DNA of 64,000 nt. Source: Linum tenue (taxonomy: Eukaryota; Streptophyta; Magnoliopsida; Malpighiales; Linaceae). The stretch spans positions 15,574,839 to 15,638,838 of the forward strand of contig CAMGYJ010000002.1 of NCBI GenBank assembly GCA_946122785.1. Direction: 5' to 3'. The position numbers and the translations under genes were made by a program. This document shows positions 54,176-64,000 of the stretch, piece after piece. Under the pieces are notes generated by a model. It saw only the letters and a program-made list of their open reading frames with translations, was not told the origin of the DNA and did no database searches. Every line of letters begins with the position of its first letter. Position 1 is the first letter of the stretch.

Positions 54176-55803
54176 TCTACAAATATATGGATTCGAACCA
54201 TGGTCTTTCTAAACTAAGACAACAACCATTACCAATTACGCTAAAAAAATCTTTTGTATCTTTTTAAGTAAAAAATCTGAAAACCTGAAATCTAAAAATC
54301 ATACGACTTTTCCACTACTGTTAGCTAGCCCACTAACTTTCCCATAACTTTCTTTGTTATTTGATATTTTAATTTTCATATTTTGATTATTTGAATTTGA
54401 TTTTAATAATAAATTTAATTTATGTCTATCTTATAAATAGAGGATAATTTTAAAATTGAAACCCAAATATTATTGATTTGAATATTACATATTCAATTGC
54501 AATATTGAATGTGTAAATGTGATGTAGAATTCTTAACTTGGTATTGATTTTTAGAACTATTAAAGCAACGATATTTTTATGCAAACAGTAAGTGACCCGC
54601 TTTTTTAAAATTTTAGTTTGGTTTACTATTAAATCCTCACTCTCTTGATAATATGGCATGATTGGACAAATGTGTGAGTTTAAAAGAACACAATTTCTGA
54701 ATACCAATTTTTCTAGATGATTTCAATTATTTAAATATTTTATCTTATATGATAATTGACTATATGTATCATTTATAGTTAATTAGTTTAATATAAAATA
54801 ACTGCAATACAAGACAAATCATGAAAGTCGAGCTGGAGTTTTCATGGATGCATTGATGTGGTCATGTGCATTAACAAGGTAGGTACCACAAGATAGGTTT
54901 AATTTTTTTTGTTGAGTGAATAAGATTGTACTTCAACTAAATTTAGAGTATGTTGGTTGATAAATAATTTTTTCATTGCATAAGTATGGATGAAAAATGT
55001 TATTTTCTTACTAATTTTGTTATTGTATTGTGCATAATACTTTAGGTTTAGATATTATTATATATGTATTGTTTCTCAAGCATAAGAAATAAATATTGAA
55101 TAAAGGTTATGATCACAAGTTTCCTATTTATGCTACGCTTTTTTAGACAAACTCTTTTTTTGTTATGTCAATTTTCTTTTCAGAGTGACTACATCATTAA
55201 ATTGACAAGTTATGAATGGTTATTCACGAGTGTTATAACAAAGGTTGTTACACCTTTATCGAGCGGCTGGTTGGACTAGATCCGACCAAAATCGTGTTCC
55301 AAAATTGGCTCTACAAAACCAAGTGTCTGATCGTTAGAGAGGGAGAATAAGAGAGAGGGAAGGGGGAGGGGGAGAGAGGCAAGAGGATGGTGGGTGGATC
55401 TTGAAATAAGTATGTTTTCTTATGGAATTTGAGTTTTTAATAGATATAAGTTATTACATTTCATTTCAGTCACTAAATTTCTATTTTGTATGTAAATATA
55501 TTTAGAAAATGTGTAAAACGGCTCAAACAGGTTGTACCTCAATCAAACCATTAAACTTCAAACTACTTGCTTGACCGGCTCAACAACTTGAACCGAGTTG
55601 ACAACTTTGGTTATAGCAATTAATCTTACAATGTTTATCATTGATGAAAAGTTATAAGAATGTCAAAAATGGAAAATTAATTTTGATGTCACCTAAATGT
55701 CATACGAAATTCAGCATTTCAAGTAATTTCAAAATTTTATATAAACATCATACATACATTGTATTTAATGACATTCCGACCAACAGGTCGGACAACAAGC
55801 TAG
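54176..55803 (+). mobile_element. Helitron, non-autonomous, with empty site near 26727
   Basis: It starts TCTACAAATATATGG after A and ends with the hairpin CCGACC-AACA-GGTCGG (55776-55791), ACAACAAG and CTAG (55800-55803) before T. In copy A the flanks are joined (ATTAGCACCCATAATACTAAT at about 26714-26734). The length is 1628 bp with no Rep/helicase. A hAT-type MITE is nested inside. Confidence 0.88.
55240..55609. mobile_element. hAT-type MITE nested in Helitron
   Basis: Flanks GTTATAAC (55232-55239) and GTTATAGC (55610-55617) agree at 7 of 8 bases. Ends AAAGGTTGTTAC and GAGTTGACAACTTTG resemble the family at 31631-32099. Confidence 0.65.
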
Positions 55804-56099
55804 TACTAGTACAGGGTCAACTTATTATGTTAACTCATAAAAGCATAGTTAGTAAAATATGGTACAGAAAAGTTATGTATAAAATACGTGCGGGTATTTT
55901 ACGTCGTCTATAAGCTAATTTTACGTCTAATAGTACGTTAATATTCATAAAAATATAAAATAAATTATTTTAAAAATAAATATATAAATAATGGGAAAGC
56001 TAACAATATAATTCATTAAATATGGATATTAAATGTGTTATACGGTTTTATACGTGTTTAGTAAGGGAGTCACTAAATGAACGGGGGAAAATTAAACAG

Positions 56100-56297
56100 T
56101 TTTTTTTTTTTTTTGCATAAAAGGGAGGCCGGAGCCAAGAAAAAGAAGATCGTTACAGGGAGAAGGAGTCAAGAAGAAGAGGAGGGACTTGCCACAATCC
56201 GTCGCTCAAAAGTAATACCCCTAGGATCATCCTGAAGAATCGAGATAACACCTTGCGGTGGAACAGTCAACTCATACACCCCGTAGGGATAGACGGA
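56100..56297 (-). mobile_element. Short LINE insertion
   Basis: AAAATTAAACAG occurs on both sides (56088-56099, 56298-56309), and the left junction is a T-run of 18 bases, the poly(A) tail of a minus-strand insertion. Only about 180 bases of LINE 3' sequence remain. Confidence 0.8.
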
Positions 56298-56703
56298 AAA
56301 ATTAAACAGTTTGACAATAATACGGATACAAAAGTTTTAATCGGATAAAATATGTACGGATACATGTACATGTATTAAACATAGTATTTACTAATAATAA
56401 AGTATAATTATATATATTAATCGCTTTTGTTTTGTTCCTCATGGTCTGCCAAAACATTTGCTACACACAGTTGACATTGGAGCATTGTGACTATAATTTG
56501 TGAGTTTTTATTGTCAACCAATAGGTCAATGGTTTCAAAAGGTTTGTTATACACCAAGCTGCCATTGACCATTGTGATAGTGACTTTTACATCAACCTGA
56601 GTTATCAATTATTCCAAAGCGATAGACCATCCACATCCATCAACTACAATTTATGTTTTATATGTGGTCTCTATTATCACATCAACAATTTTTTGTAATT
56701 TCA

Positions 56704-57259
56704 TAGGAAAATTTTTCAAAATACACATGTTCTTAAAAAAAATTCTCAAAATACACACGTTATAAAAAAAATTCTCAATCTACACATGTTTGGGCATTCA
56801 CCGCGGCAAAGGAAGGCACTGATTACATCACTGCGGCAGAGGATGGCGGTGAAGGCTTCACCGCGTTTGCCGACCGCAGTATAGGCCTTACCTGGATTGC
56901 TCGTTAATGGTTGATCAAGTTTGATGGATTCGCCCTCTGAAACAAGAAGTTCTGCGTTGAAACTTCAAACAAACGTAATTTTGCGCTCGGTTATCCGATC
57001 ATATCTTTACGTTCGTTTGAAGTTTCAACGTAGGTCTGGCCTTCACTGCGTTTCTCGACCGCGGTGAAGCCTTCACAGCGCTCCTCTACTGCGGTGAACC
57101 ATCACCGTGTTCCTCTGCTGCGGTGATGCGTCGGTGCATGTGTTCACCGCTTTCGTCAACTGCAGTGATTCCCAAACATGTGTAGATTAAGAATTTTTTT
57201 TATAACATGTATATTTTGAGAATTTTTTTTAAGAACGTGTGTCTTTTGAGATTTTTTCC
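56704..57259. mobile_element. Mutator-like MITE with CACCGCGG core
   Basis: TIRs of about 95 bases (GGAAAATTTTTCAAAATACA... and its inverse) bound a GC-rich core with alternating CACCGC and GCGGTGA motifs. TAATTTCA is duplicated (56696-56703, 57260-57267). Copy A near 27055-27070 shows the uninterrupted site. Confidence 0.85.
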
Positions 57260-57602
57260 TAATTTCACTATATACCACTTTTATTTCCCTACTTCAATGA
57301 AATTCACTTTCGATTTCATATGGTGACGCAACTGACTTTATCAATACAATATAATTAACATGTTATCTAACCTGCAACATTTTACCAATTTAAAATGTAT
57401 CACATAATGACATTTGTATATGTACAAGGTTAACTATGTTTAATGACATTTGTGTGTTTTTAGTTTTTACACCAAATTGCCTTGGGTCATTGGCTCATTG
57501 CTTTTGCTTCCAAAAACCATACACGCTTCGCAGTGGCTATACGCTATGGCGGAGTGTTTTTTTTAGAAAGATGTACGTATTCGTCCTATATCATAGTATT
57601 AA

Positions 57603-57976
57603 GGGCAATGTCTATTTTTTACCCAAACCTTTTTCAGATTCTTTTATTTTAACCAAACCTATTGAATTCCTAAAAATTATCCAAACGTTAACTCTCCGTC
57701 AACTTTTCTGTTAGTAATGCTGACTAAGTATGACCATAATGAGTTGACTTCCTACGTGGCGGTCAGAATACCATCATTTACTATTTTTAATAAAAAGATA
57801 ATAAAAAAAACAAAACAAAATCCCACCTCTCACGTGGACGAAATAAGTAACGGTAACAGAATGAATGCCCAGACTTTGATAAATTATAATACGTTTGGAT
57901 AATAAATAGAATTTCTATAGGTTTGGTTAAAATAAAAGAATCTGAAAAAGGTTTGGGTAAAAAATAGACATTGCCC
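57603..57976. mobile_element. Mutator-like MITE, 9-bp duplication
   Basis: The 9-bp duplication TAGTATTAA is exact (57594-57602, 57977-57985). TIRs start GGGCAATGTCTATTTTTTAC and extend about 60 bases. 374 bp, non-coding. Confidence 0.9.
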
Positions 57977-57985
57977 TAGTATTAA

Positions 57986-58552
57986 TAGCACGGAAATTGA
58001 AGTTCCCATAACATCGTACAAAAGTCAGTAATCCATTTCAGGGTAGCATACATTGAGCTGATGTGTGCCAAAATTCATAGCATGACTCTTAGAGGCCGAG
58101 AAATCAGCTGAGCAATTATATACTCTATAAATATGATTAATCTCAATCTCCTACCCACGATCCAAAAGTGATTCAAGTTTCGTCGCAATCGTTCCATGAC
58201 AGACTAATTCTAATTGATTCATTCATAGAAAATTCATAAGGAATTACACGTGTCTATTAGTTTCGTTTTCGTACATTTGATTTTCATACCATATTTCAGT
58301 TTAAAATCTAAAATCCATTCTTGTATCACTAACCATACACTTTTTGTGAATAAATATTATGTTATTATCGCTTCATGTTTCAACCGAGTATTGTAAATTT
58401 ATATCGAAAATTGTACTTGCAGATAAGTCAGTGATAAAGTAATTTTGTGGTTAAATCATGGTTTATGCGTTTCATTTTGACAAAAATCCTATATCGGAGT
58501 GTTGTTCCCATAAATTTAACCACCAGCATGACATAAATAATTGAAGAATTAT
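57986..58552. other. Intergenic, no gene seen
   Basis: AT-rich DNA without recognisable coding sequence or element ends. Confidence 0.4.
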
Positions 58553-58995
58553 ATGTATAATATGCCCCTATATTATTTTTTACATCAAATAGACCCCTGT
58601 ATCTTAGAAAAATGATGAAACATACCCTTTTGTTAAGATTTTCATTAAAATATCTTCAACCACGTTAAACCGTGGTTCATATTACCTGATCTAGAGAAAA
58701 TGGGAAGGAAAATATCATTTATATCCCTCCATTTATTTCTCTAAGTCTCAATTAAAGTAAAATTAGTAGGGTTATTGCGCTATACAATAGAAACAAAAAT
58801 ATTAAATTAAAATGATTAGGGGTATTTTGGACATTTGTTTTATCAAAGCCACGGTTCGATTGTAGTTGATGGTATTTGGATGTAAATTTTAATGAAAAGG
58901 TTTGTTTGATAATTTTAGTAAAGTGAAAAGATATATGTTTGATGTAAAAAATAATAGAAAAGTATATTTGACAAAAATCATAATAGAGCCATATT
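58553..58995. mobile_element. Inverted-repeat MITE candidate
   Basis: The left part (TATTATTTTTTACATCAAATA) is inverted at the right (GTTTGATGTAAAAAATAATA), with further paired words (GGGGTATTTT, CACGGTT). Length is about 440 bp. Exact ends and target duplication were not fixed. Confidence 0.5.
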
Positions 58996-59052
58996 TTACA
59001 TATAACAATTGAATAAGTTTATTGAATTAGTGTATGAATATAATAAGTATTT

Positions 59053-59672
59053 GGGCAAGGTATTACCACCGGGTTTTGGTAATCTATTAATTAACATAAA
59101 AAAAAGGAATGTAAATAGAGGAATGAGACAATTAAGGAAAAAATAGAGAAAGGTTAAATAATTTGTGGGCACCAGCGTCCAGCTAAGAGTATCCTACTCG
59201 ATCCAATTCGATCAACGCGAATAAAATCCAAACCCATCAGTACATCCACCAATAGAAATGATTGAAGCTAACTGTATAATGGCAATATTGTGAATACTAA
59301 AATTGCGGCTGGTATATTGGACAGTTTGGACGCGTGTCCTTCTCTCGACAGTTTGGGCAGCAAGGTATTACCACCGGGTTTTGGTAATCTATTAATTAAC
59401 ATAAAAAAAAGGAATGTAAATAGAGGAATGAGACAATTAAGGGAAAAACAGAGAAAGGTTAAATAATTTGTGGGGAGTAGGGATGGCAACAAAATTCGAA
59501 CTCATAAGTATCCTACTTAATATAATCATGTGAATGCGGGTAAAACCCAAACTCATGGGTATATCCACCAATAAATATGATTTATGTTTCTCACAAATTG
59601 TATAATGACAATATTGTGAATACTAAAATTGCGGCTAGTATATTGGACAGTTTGGACGTATGTCCTTCTCTT
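59053..59672. repeat. Tandem duplication, about 300 bp unit
   Basis: The phrase GGTATTACCACCGGGTTTTG and about 110 following bases occur at 59058 and 59360. A second shared block (AATATTGTGAATACTAAAAT...) occurs at 59283 and 59613. The two units have diverged most in the 50 bases after TTTGTGGG. Confidence 0.8.
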
Positions 59673-59707
59673 TGTTCTTCTCCACTTTAGACTCGTCTTT
59701 TATATAT

Positions 59708-59742
59708 TAGTACTAATACTAATACTAATACTAATACTAATT
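59708..59742. repeat. (CTAATA)n microsatellite
   Basis: Five to six hexamer units in a row, starting after TATATTAGTA. Confidence 0.9.
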
Positions 59743-59934
59743 ATTGTATGAAATTCAAAATATAGAAAAATAGAGATACTAAATCTCTCAAAAAGTTAGA
59801 GATTTAAAATTAATAAGTAACCAGAAAAATCTTCCCAACAATATCCCTTTTTCGAGGTGGATATGGTGCTAACCTCTTTAAGTGTTACCATCATACTAAC
59901 ACATTAATTAACGATATTATAGTATTTAGGGGTG

Positions 59935-60715
59935 ATAAACAGTTGTCGGTTAGCCGGTTAACCGTATAACTGAACCAAAATTTTCGATTAATCGTCTAAC
60001 CAATAACCGTTTATTAGATGGGTTAGTGGTTTAGAGGAAGATGGCTAACCGATCGGTCTTTAGTTAGTTACCGAAAATCAGACGGTGCACCGACTAACCG
60101 AGACCCTACCCACCTAGCCCGCCTACCAGTCCACTCATCCTCTCTTCACAACCCACAACGACACCGTCATACTCCCACCCATCTCCCTCCTCTCGACCTC
60201 ACCCAACACTTCTCTCCTTTCCCCAATTCTAAACCTCTAATTCCAACCCCAAGACTCTCAATATGCACTTCATCGTCATCCCACTCCAAGAACTCCAATC
60301 GACAATCTCTCGCTCCTTGCCGCCTCACGAGAAACCATAAATCCCACTTCCGACTCGAGAGGAATCCTAATCCCAAAAATCACTCCCGCCGCACCCTCCT
60401 TTGATTTCCTCCAGAGTTTGAACCCTCCTCGCCGGTGCCACAGCCGTCGTCATCTCCCTGCCGTCCTCGCCAAGTCGTTCTCATCAGCGTCATCGCCCTG
60501 CCGCCTTCGTCTTCCACCTTCTTCATCGCCCCGCAGTCGTAGTCGCACAGACGCCGTCGTCCTCACCTCATCGCAAACCGTCGTCCTCGTCTCCCGCCTT
60601 CCAGTCCCGATCCTGCTGTTTTGGTTAACTGCAACCCTAAATGAAACCGCTGGTTGCAGTTTGCGGTTAACTAAAGGCTCTGACGGTTTCGGTTTCCGTT
60701 GCCGGTGCTAGACTA
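59935..60715. mobile_element. Probable hAT-type element with Pro/Ser/Arg-rich leader
   Basis: The left end GGGGTGATAAACAGTTG leads into GGTTAGCCGGTTAACCG motifs, and the right part (60625-60710) has inverted GCGGTTAACTAAAGG-type motifs. The interior (60120-60600) is CT-rich with CCGCCGTC words, as in the leader of the hAT element at 19183. Ends and duplication are not exact. Confidence 0.4.
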
Positions 60716-60739
60716 ATTTCGATCGCTGACTCGCTAATA

Positions 60740-60980
60740 CCCAACTCCAAGCTACGACCAAGTATAATCACAGTCTGGAAATTCATAATAGTGGGTAAGT
60801 TTAATTTATCAACCTGGGGTCTAAATCTACTGCCTACTCCGTGAACTTCTATTATCTAGCGGGACTAAGGGAGTGAATTTGAATTCAACCAAAACATAAA
60901 GAAACCAGTAAATTGTCTGGTTTTCTGAAGCAAGAGAAGAGTCACTCGGAAATGAGTCCCCCTAGCTCCTTAGTTAGGTC
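60740..60980 (-). repeat. Partial LTR, TGATAG family, tandem to next
   Basis: The stretch repeats about 240 bases of the 3' part of the adjoining LTR (CTACGACCAAGT, CTACTCCGTGA, GAGTCACTCGG, CCTAGCTCCTTAGTTAGGTC). It is a truncated extra copy directly abutting the LTR at 60981. Confidence 0.7.
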
Positions 60981-62293
60981 TAACACGCTAAAACACAACA
61001 CCAAACTACGACCAAGTGTAATTGCATAATGGAAATGCAGTATAATGCAATCAAGTAATAAATGTCAACCCAGGGCCCATATGTACCGCCTACTCCGTGA
61101 TTATCTATTATCTAGCGGGAAAGTTTAGTGAAAATGAGTTTAAACTAAAGCAGAAAGAAAGCAGTAAATTGTCTGGTTTCCTGAAGCAAGAGAAGAGTCA
61201 CTCGGGAATGAGTCCCCCTAACTCCTTAGTTAGGTCCAACTTGTAATTTCCTTTGGTTGATTTACTGTTGATTAAACTGTGGAAGATCCGACTGTAGGTT
61301 GGAATCTCTTAAGCTGACCAAGCCCTCTCAGACAGACTAACCGGCATGCAACTAGTCTTCACCGGGATAGATTACTAAGGCAATACACACAGAACTCCAT
61401 TACTGGAAGCAGATTCCAGTACAAAACAGTGAATTGACTGACTCTCGTACAATCAATTCACTCCTATCGATTGAAGAAGCTCTAACAACCTATTCAGATT
61501 CTATCTATCACAGGTTGCAGCAGAAATCAAAAGAAGTTGATCTGGATTCAATTGAATCAATAAACACACTTCAATCGATTAAAACTAATTAGTATATCAA
61601 TCCAAAAGTTATTACAATCAAAGTTCCTAACACATGGAACTAGGTTCTTCATACCCATGTGAGAGAAAGTTTACTCCATAGAGAGAGAGGAAAACAGAAA
61701 TCAAAGCAGTCATACTCATAAGTCATAAAGATGGGAATAATATGCTCTGGGATGTCAATCTTCACTCCTGGGAATGCAATCTGGGCTTCAATGGTGAGAA
61801 ATCCACTCCAAATAGCTCCTATCTAGGGTTTTGTCCTTCGCACTTTCTCTCTTTAGAACTTTGTTTTTCGCTCCAAAAAGTCGAATCCCCTCAAAATATG
61901 AGCTCCTCTCCAATAAAACTCGCATAGGGGTAAAAACACGGCCTCTAAGCCCAAAAACCCGACCGTGTTTTAACCAGAAGAAACCGTGTTTCGGAATGAC
62001 GATACTGTGAAGTGCAGAGGAAAAACCCGGCCTCTAGCACAAGGCCGTGTTTTTCACAACAAAGGTCGTGTTTGATGGCGTGTTTGTCAGCAGCCCTGAT
62101 GCCCGGCTTTCGCGATCGACCTTCTTTCACCTCCAACTGTCCCGAAAGTTGTCCCAAAGCCATATCTACGTACTAGGACCTGAAATATGACAAAAGAACA
62201 CAACCTAGCATAAAATAGGCCAAGGAATAATCAATCACTAAGCTAAACGATCAAGAAATGAAGAGGAAAACATGTGCAAATGCAGTGCTATCA
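60981..62293 (-). repeat. 3' LTR of TGATAG-family retrotransposon
   Basis: The minus strand starts TGATAGCACTGC at 62293, directly after TGTAGGGGAATT, a polypurine tract, and GGGGACAAGCAAACGG. That PPT neighbourhood is common in plant Ty3/gypsy elements. The sequence matches the solo LTRs at 7355-8695 and 10180-11590. The 3' edge reads TAACACGC where the solo LTR has TGACACGC, so that end is mutated. Confidence 0.75.
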
Positions 62294-63632
62294 AATTCCC
62301 CTACACTTAACCGTTTGCTTGTCCCCAAGCAAACCAAGTCAGACACAAGGTAAGCTCAAACCATTTTAACCATGCAGACTTTGGGGACATATCATATAGG
62401 CACAAAACTCATGAATCATACTGGCCTTTAGACATCAACTCATGAACAACCTCAACGACAACCAAGACAACCACCACAGATGACATTGGAGTGCAGCAAA
62501 ATCGGGTAAAGGAAGAGTCTCCCTTCTGTTCACCAACCAACATAGACTTGTCTCAACCACTTATTCAAAATAGTCACCTAATGCATAAAACTCAAGACAT
62601 CAGAATCAAGATCGAGCAATATAGGTCCTAACCGGGGTAAAGAATATAAAGAATATAAGGAAATGAATCGCTCACTCTCGACTAGTGGGGTCAGGACAAT
62701 TTGATGCAAAAAATGCGCATGATTATTCTCTCAATCCCTAACGTCTCTTCACCATGACGGCAGCCTCAAAATGCTAGAGTTCACATATCGGATGTCGCCA
62801 CTAACTAGTCAGTAGGTCTTAGACACGGGTTCATATGACTTGCTAGGGTCTTGGACATGGGGAAAAAACCTTTTAGGTGGTGGAAGAATTCATAACACAA
62901 TGTTCCACAGTTCCAAAACCAACATAGTTACAATCAGTCAAACCATTTACTTTCTTTCTGTCATTCTGCATTAATCAAGTTCTTTCGAGCATAAGAGTGA
63001 AGGAGATCAAAATTATGTTAGTATTTCGAAGCCAGGCCGCTAAGAAACACTACTTAATGTGCATGATTCAGATTTTTATGGTGGCTCTCTTTTGCTTTCA
63101 TTTTTTTTTCTTTCTTTTTTTTTCTTGAGAGAACCACCACCTTTGCACATTTTTTCAAACACTTGCCCAACTTTTTAGAACTACCTCCAACCCTCATATT
63201 ATTTCTAGCAGAAACAGCAGAGAACATGCAAAAACCGCTATGTGGAACCTCTAAGAGGTCAAAAAGGGTGATTTTTCATTGTAGACCGAAATAAGGAAAG
63301 TTACACGGCTCAAAGGGGCTGACTAGGGGTATGGCACCAGGACAGTCAATTTGGTCGTGGGCTAATCATATGCCTCCACCATCCTAATTAGTGACAACGT
63401 GAATGCTACACATCATGGAAGAGGGATCTATCGCACAAGAAAGAAACGAGTAGGCTCAAATCTCACATGGCTACCTATATGCTCTATCTTTCATTCTGAT
63501 TCGCTGAACTCGATGCATAAACGACTGTAGAAAGTAAGTGATCAATCCAAGTCACAGTTGGTAAGCAAATAGTTGAAAAACTGAACCCCTACACAACTCT
63601 ATTGCATGTCTCAGTCATCATTATAGGTTGTC
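62294..63632 (-). mobile_element. Internal remnant of TGATAG-family retrotransposon
   Basis: This lies between the 3' LTR and a fragment of a second LTR. It begins with the polypurine tract and has no pol frame. It is 3' untranslated internal sequence of a decayed or non-autonomous element. A T-run at 63105-63124 is low complexity. Confidence 0.6.
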
Positions 63633-63685
63633 CTAACACATGGAACTAGGGTTCTTTATACCCAAGTGAGACAAAGCTCTACTCC

Positions 63686-63721
<36 letters not shown>

Positions 63722-63832
63722 CAGAAATCAAAGCAGTCATACTCATAAATATGGGAATAATATGCTCTGGGATGTCAATCTTCACTCCTAGGGATGTAGT
63801 CTGGGCTTCAATTACAAGATGGAACATATTGT
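63633..63832 (-). repeat. LTR fragment, TGATAG family
   Basis: The 200 bases repeat 61627-61790 almost exactly (ACACATGGAACTAGG, GGGAATAATATGCTCTGGGA). Only this inner LTR piece remains. Confidence 0.75.
63688..63717. repeat. (AG)n microsatellite
   Basis: Thirty bases of AG repeats inside the LTR fragment. The equivalent place in the other LTR (61680-61690) has a shorter run. Confidence 0.95.
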
Positions 63833-64000
63833 GGTCGCATTCTTAATCGTATTAATATTATAATTATAAATATTACAAAATGAACTGAATTGATATTTGA
63901 CAGGGTTAAATGAATGAATCCAATGATAAGCCGCTCCTTAGTTCTATGATCTCTTTTCTCTATTTTACTACATTAATCACAATTCTTATAAAATACTTGA

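Larger units (their letters stand above)
53370..57455. repeat. Segmental duplication, copy B
   Basis: Blocks 53690-54015, 54016-54175, 55804-55830, 56405-56705 and 57260-57455 match copy A (24685-28905) in order and orientation. The gaps are the Helitron at 54176-55803, a LINE scrap and a MITE. Confidence 0.82.

Overview
The window is nuclear DNA of a flowering plant, most likely a eudicot. The evidence is AT-rich intergenic sequence, intronless genes for plant-type cytosolic sulfotransferases (SOTs), a fragment of a plant F-box/LRR protein, a U2AF35-like splicing-factor gene with GT-AG introns, and plant-type Ty1/copia, LTR, LINE, SINE, hAT, CACTA, Mutator-like and Helitron elements. I cannot name the species.

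The backbone is a tandem SOT cluster. Four copies are intact: 848-1816 (+), 2347-3264 (-), 39895-40836 (-) and 52722-53648 (-). Three are broken: 12700-18309, split by a CACTA element and cut by Mutator-like sequence; 21704-24963, whose middle is replaced by copia sequence; and 44156-46409, split by a solo LTR. A short scrap lies at 21367-21463. By sequence the copies fall into at least two groups. The copy at 52.7 kb and the pseudogenes at 21-25 kb and 44-46 kb share an N terminus and promoter block. The pseudogene at 12.7-18.3 kb resembles the copy at 39.9 kb. Intact copies keep the PAPS-binding loop, the catalytic His and the RKG-type C-terminal motif. The product of each would transfer sulfate from PAPS to an unknown small acceptor in the cytosol.

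The only other sizeable host gene is a U2AF35-like gene at 7007-9749 (-). Its RS-domain exon holds a 1341-bp solo LTR with a 5-bp target duplication, and its fourth intron is only 33 bp. A second solo LTR of the same family lies upstream at 10180-11590. A patch of unrelated gene pieces, including an SKIP2/VFB-like F-box fragment, occupies 34.6-36.5 kb.

The rest is transposon-rich. I delimited many elements to the base by terminal repeats and target-site duplications: the CACTA element (13072-17972), hAT-type elements (19183-20071, 20309-21334, 31631-32099, 36973-37637, 43287-43990), a SINE (26444-26671), a LINE (47496-51735) that carries a young LTR retrotransposon (47869-51511, LTRs differing at one of 444 bases), and several MITEs. 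An ancient segmental duplication links 24.7-28.9 kb with about 53.3-57.4 kb. Each copy carries a Helitron that the other lacks, so both Helitrons are confirmed by paralogous empty sites (27101-28765 and 54176-55803). The right end (60.7-63.8 kb) is a decayed LTR retrotransposon of the family that gave the two solo LTRs.

The picture is a sulfotransferase cluster that grew by duplication while transposons dismantled about half of its copies. I found no prokaryotic-type defence system and no CRISPR array.
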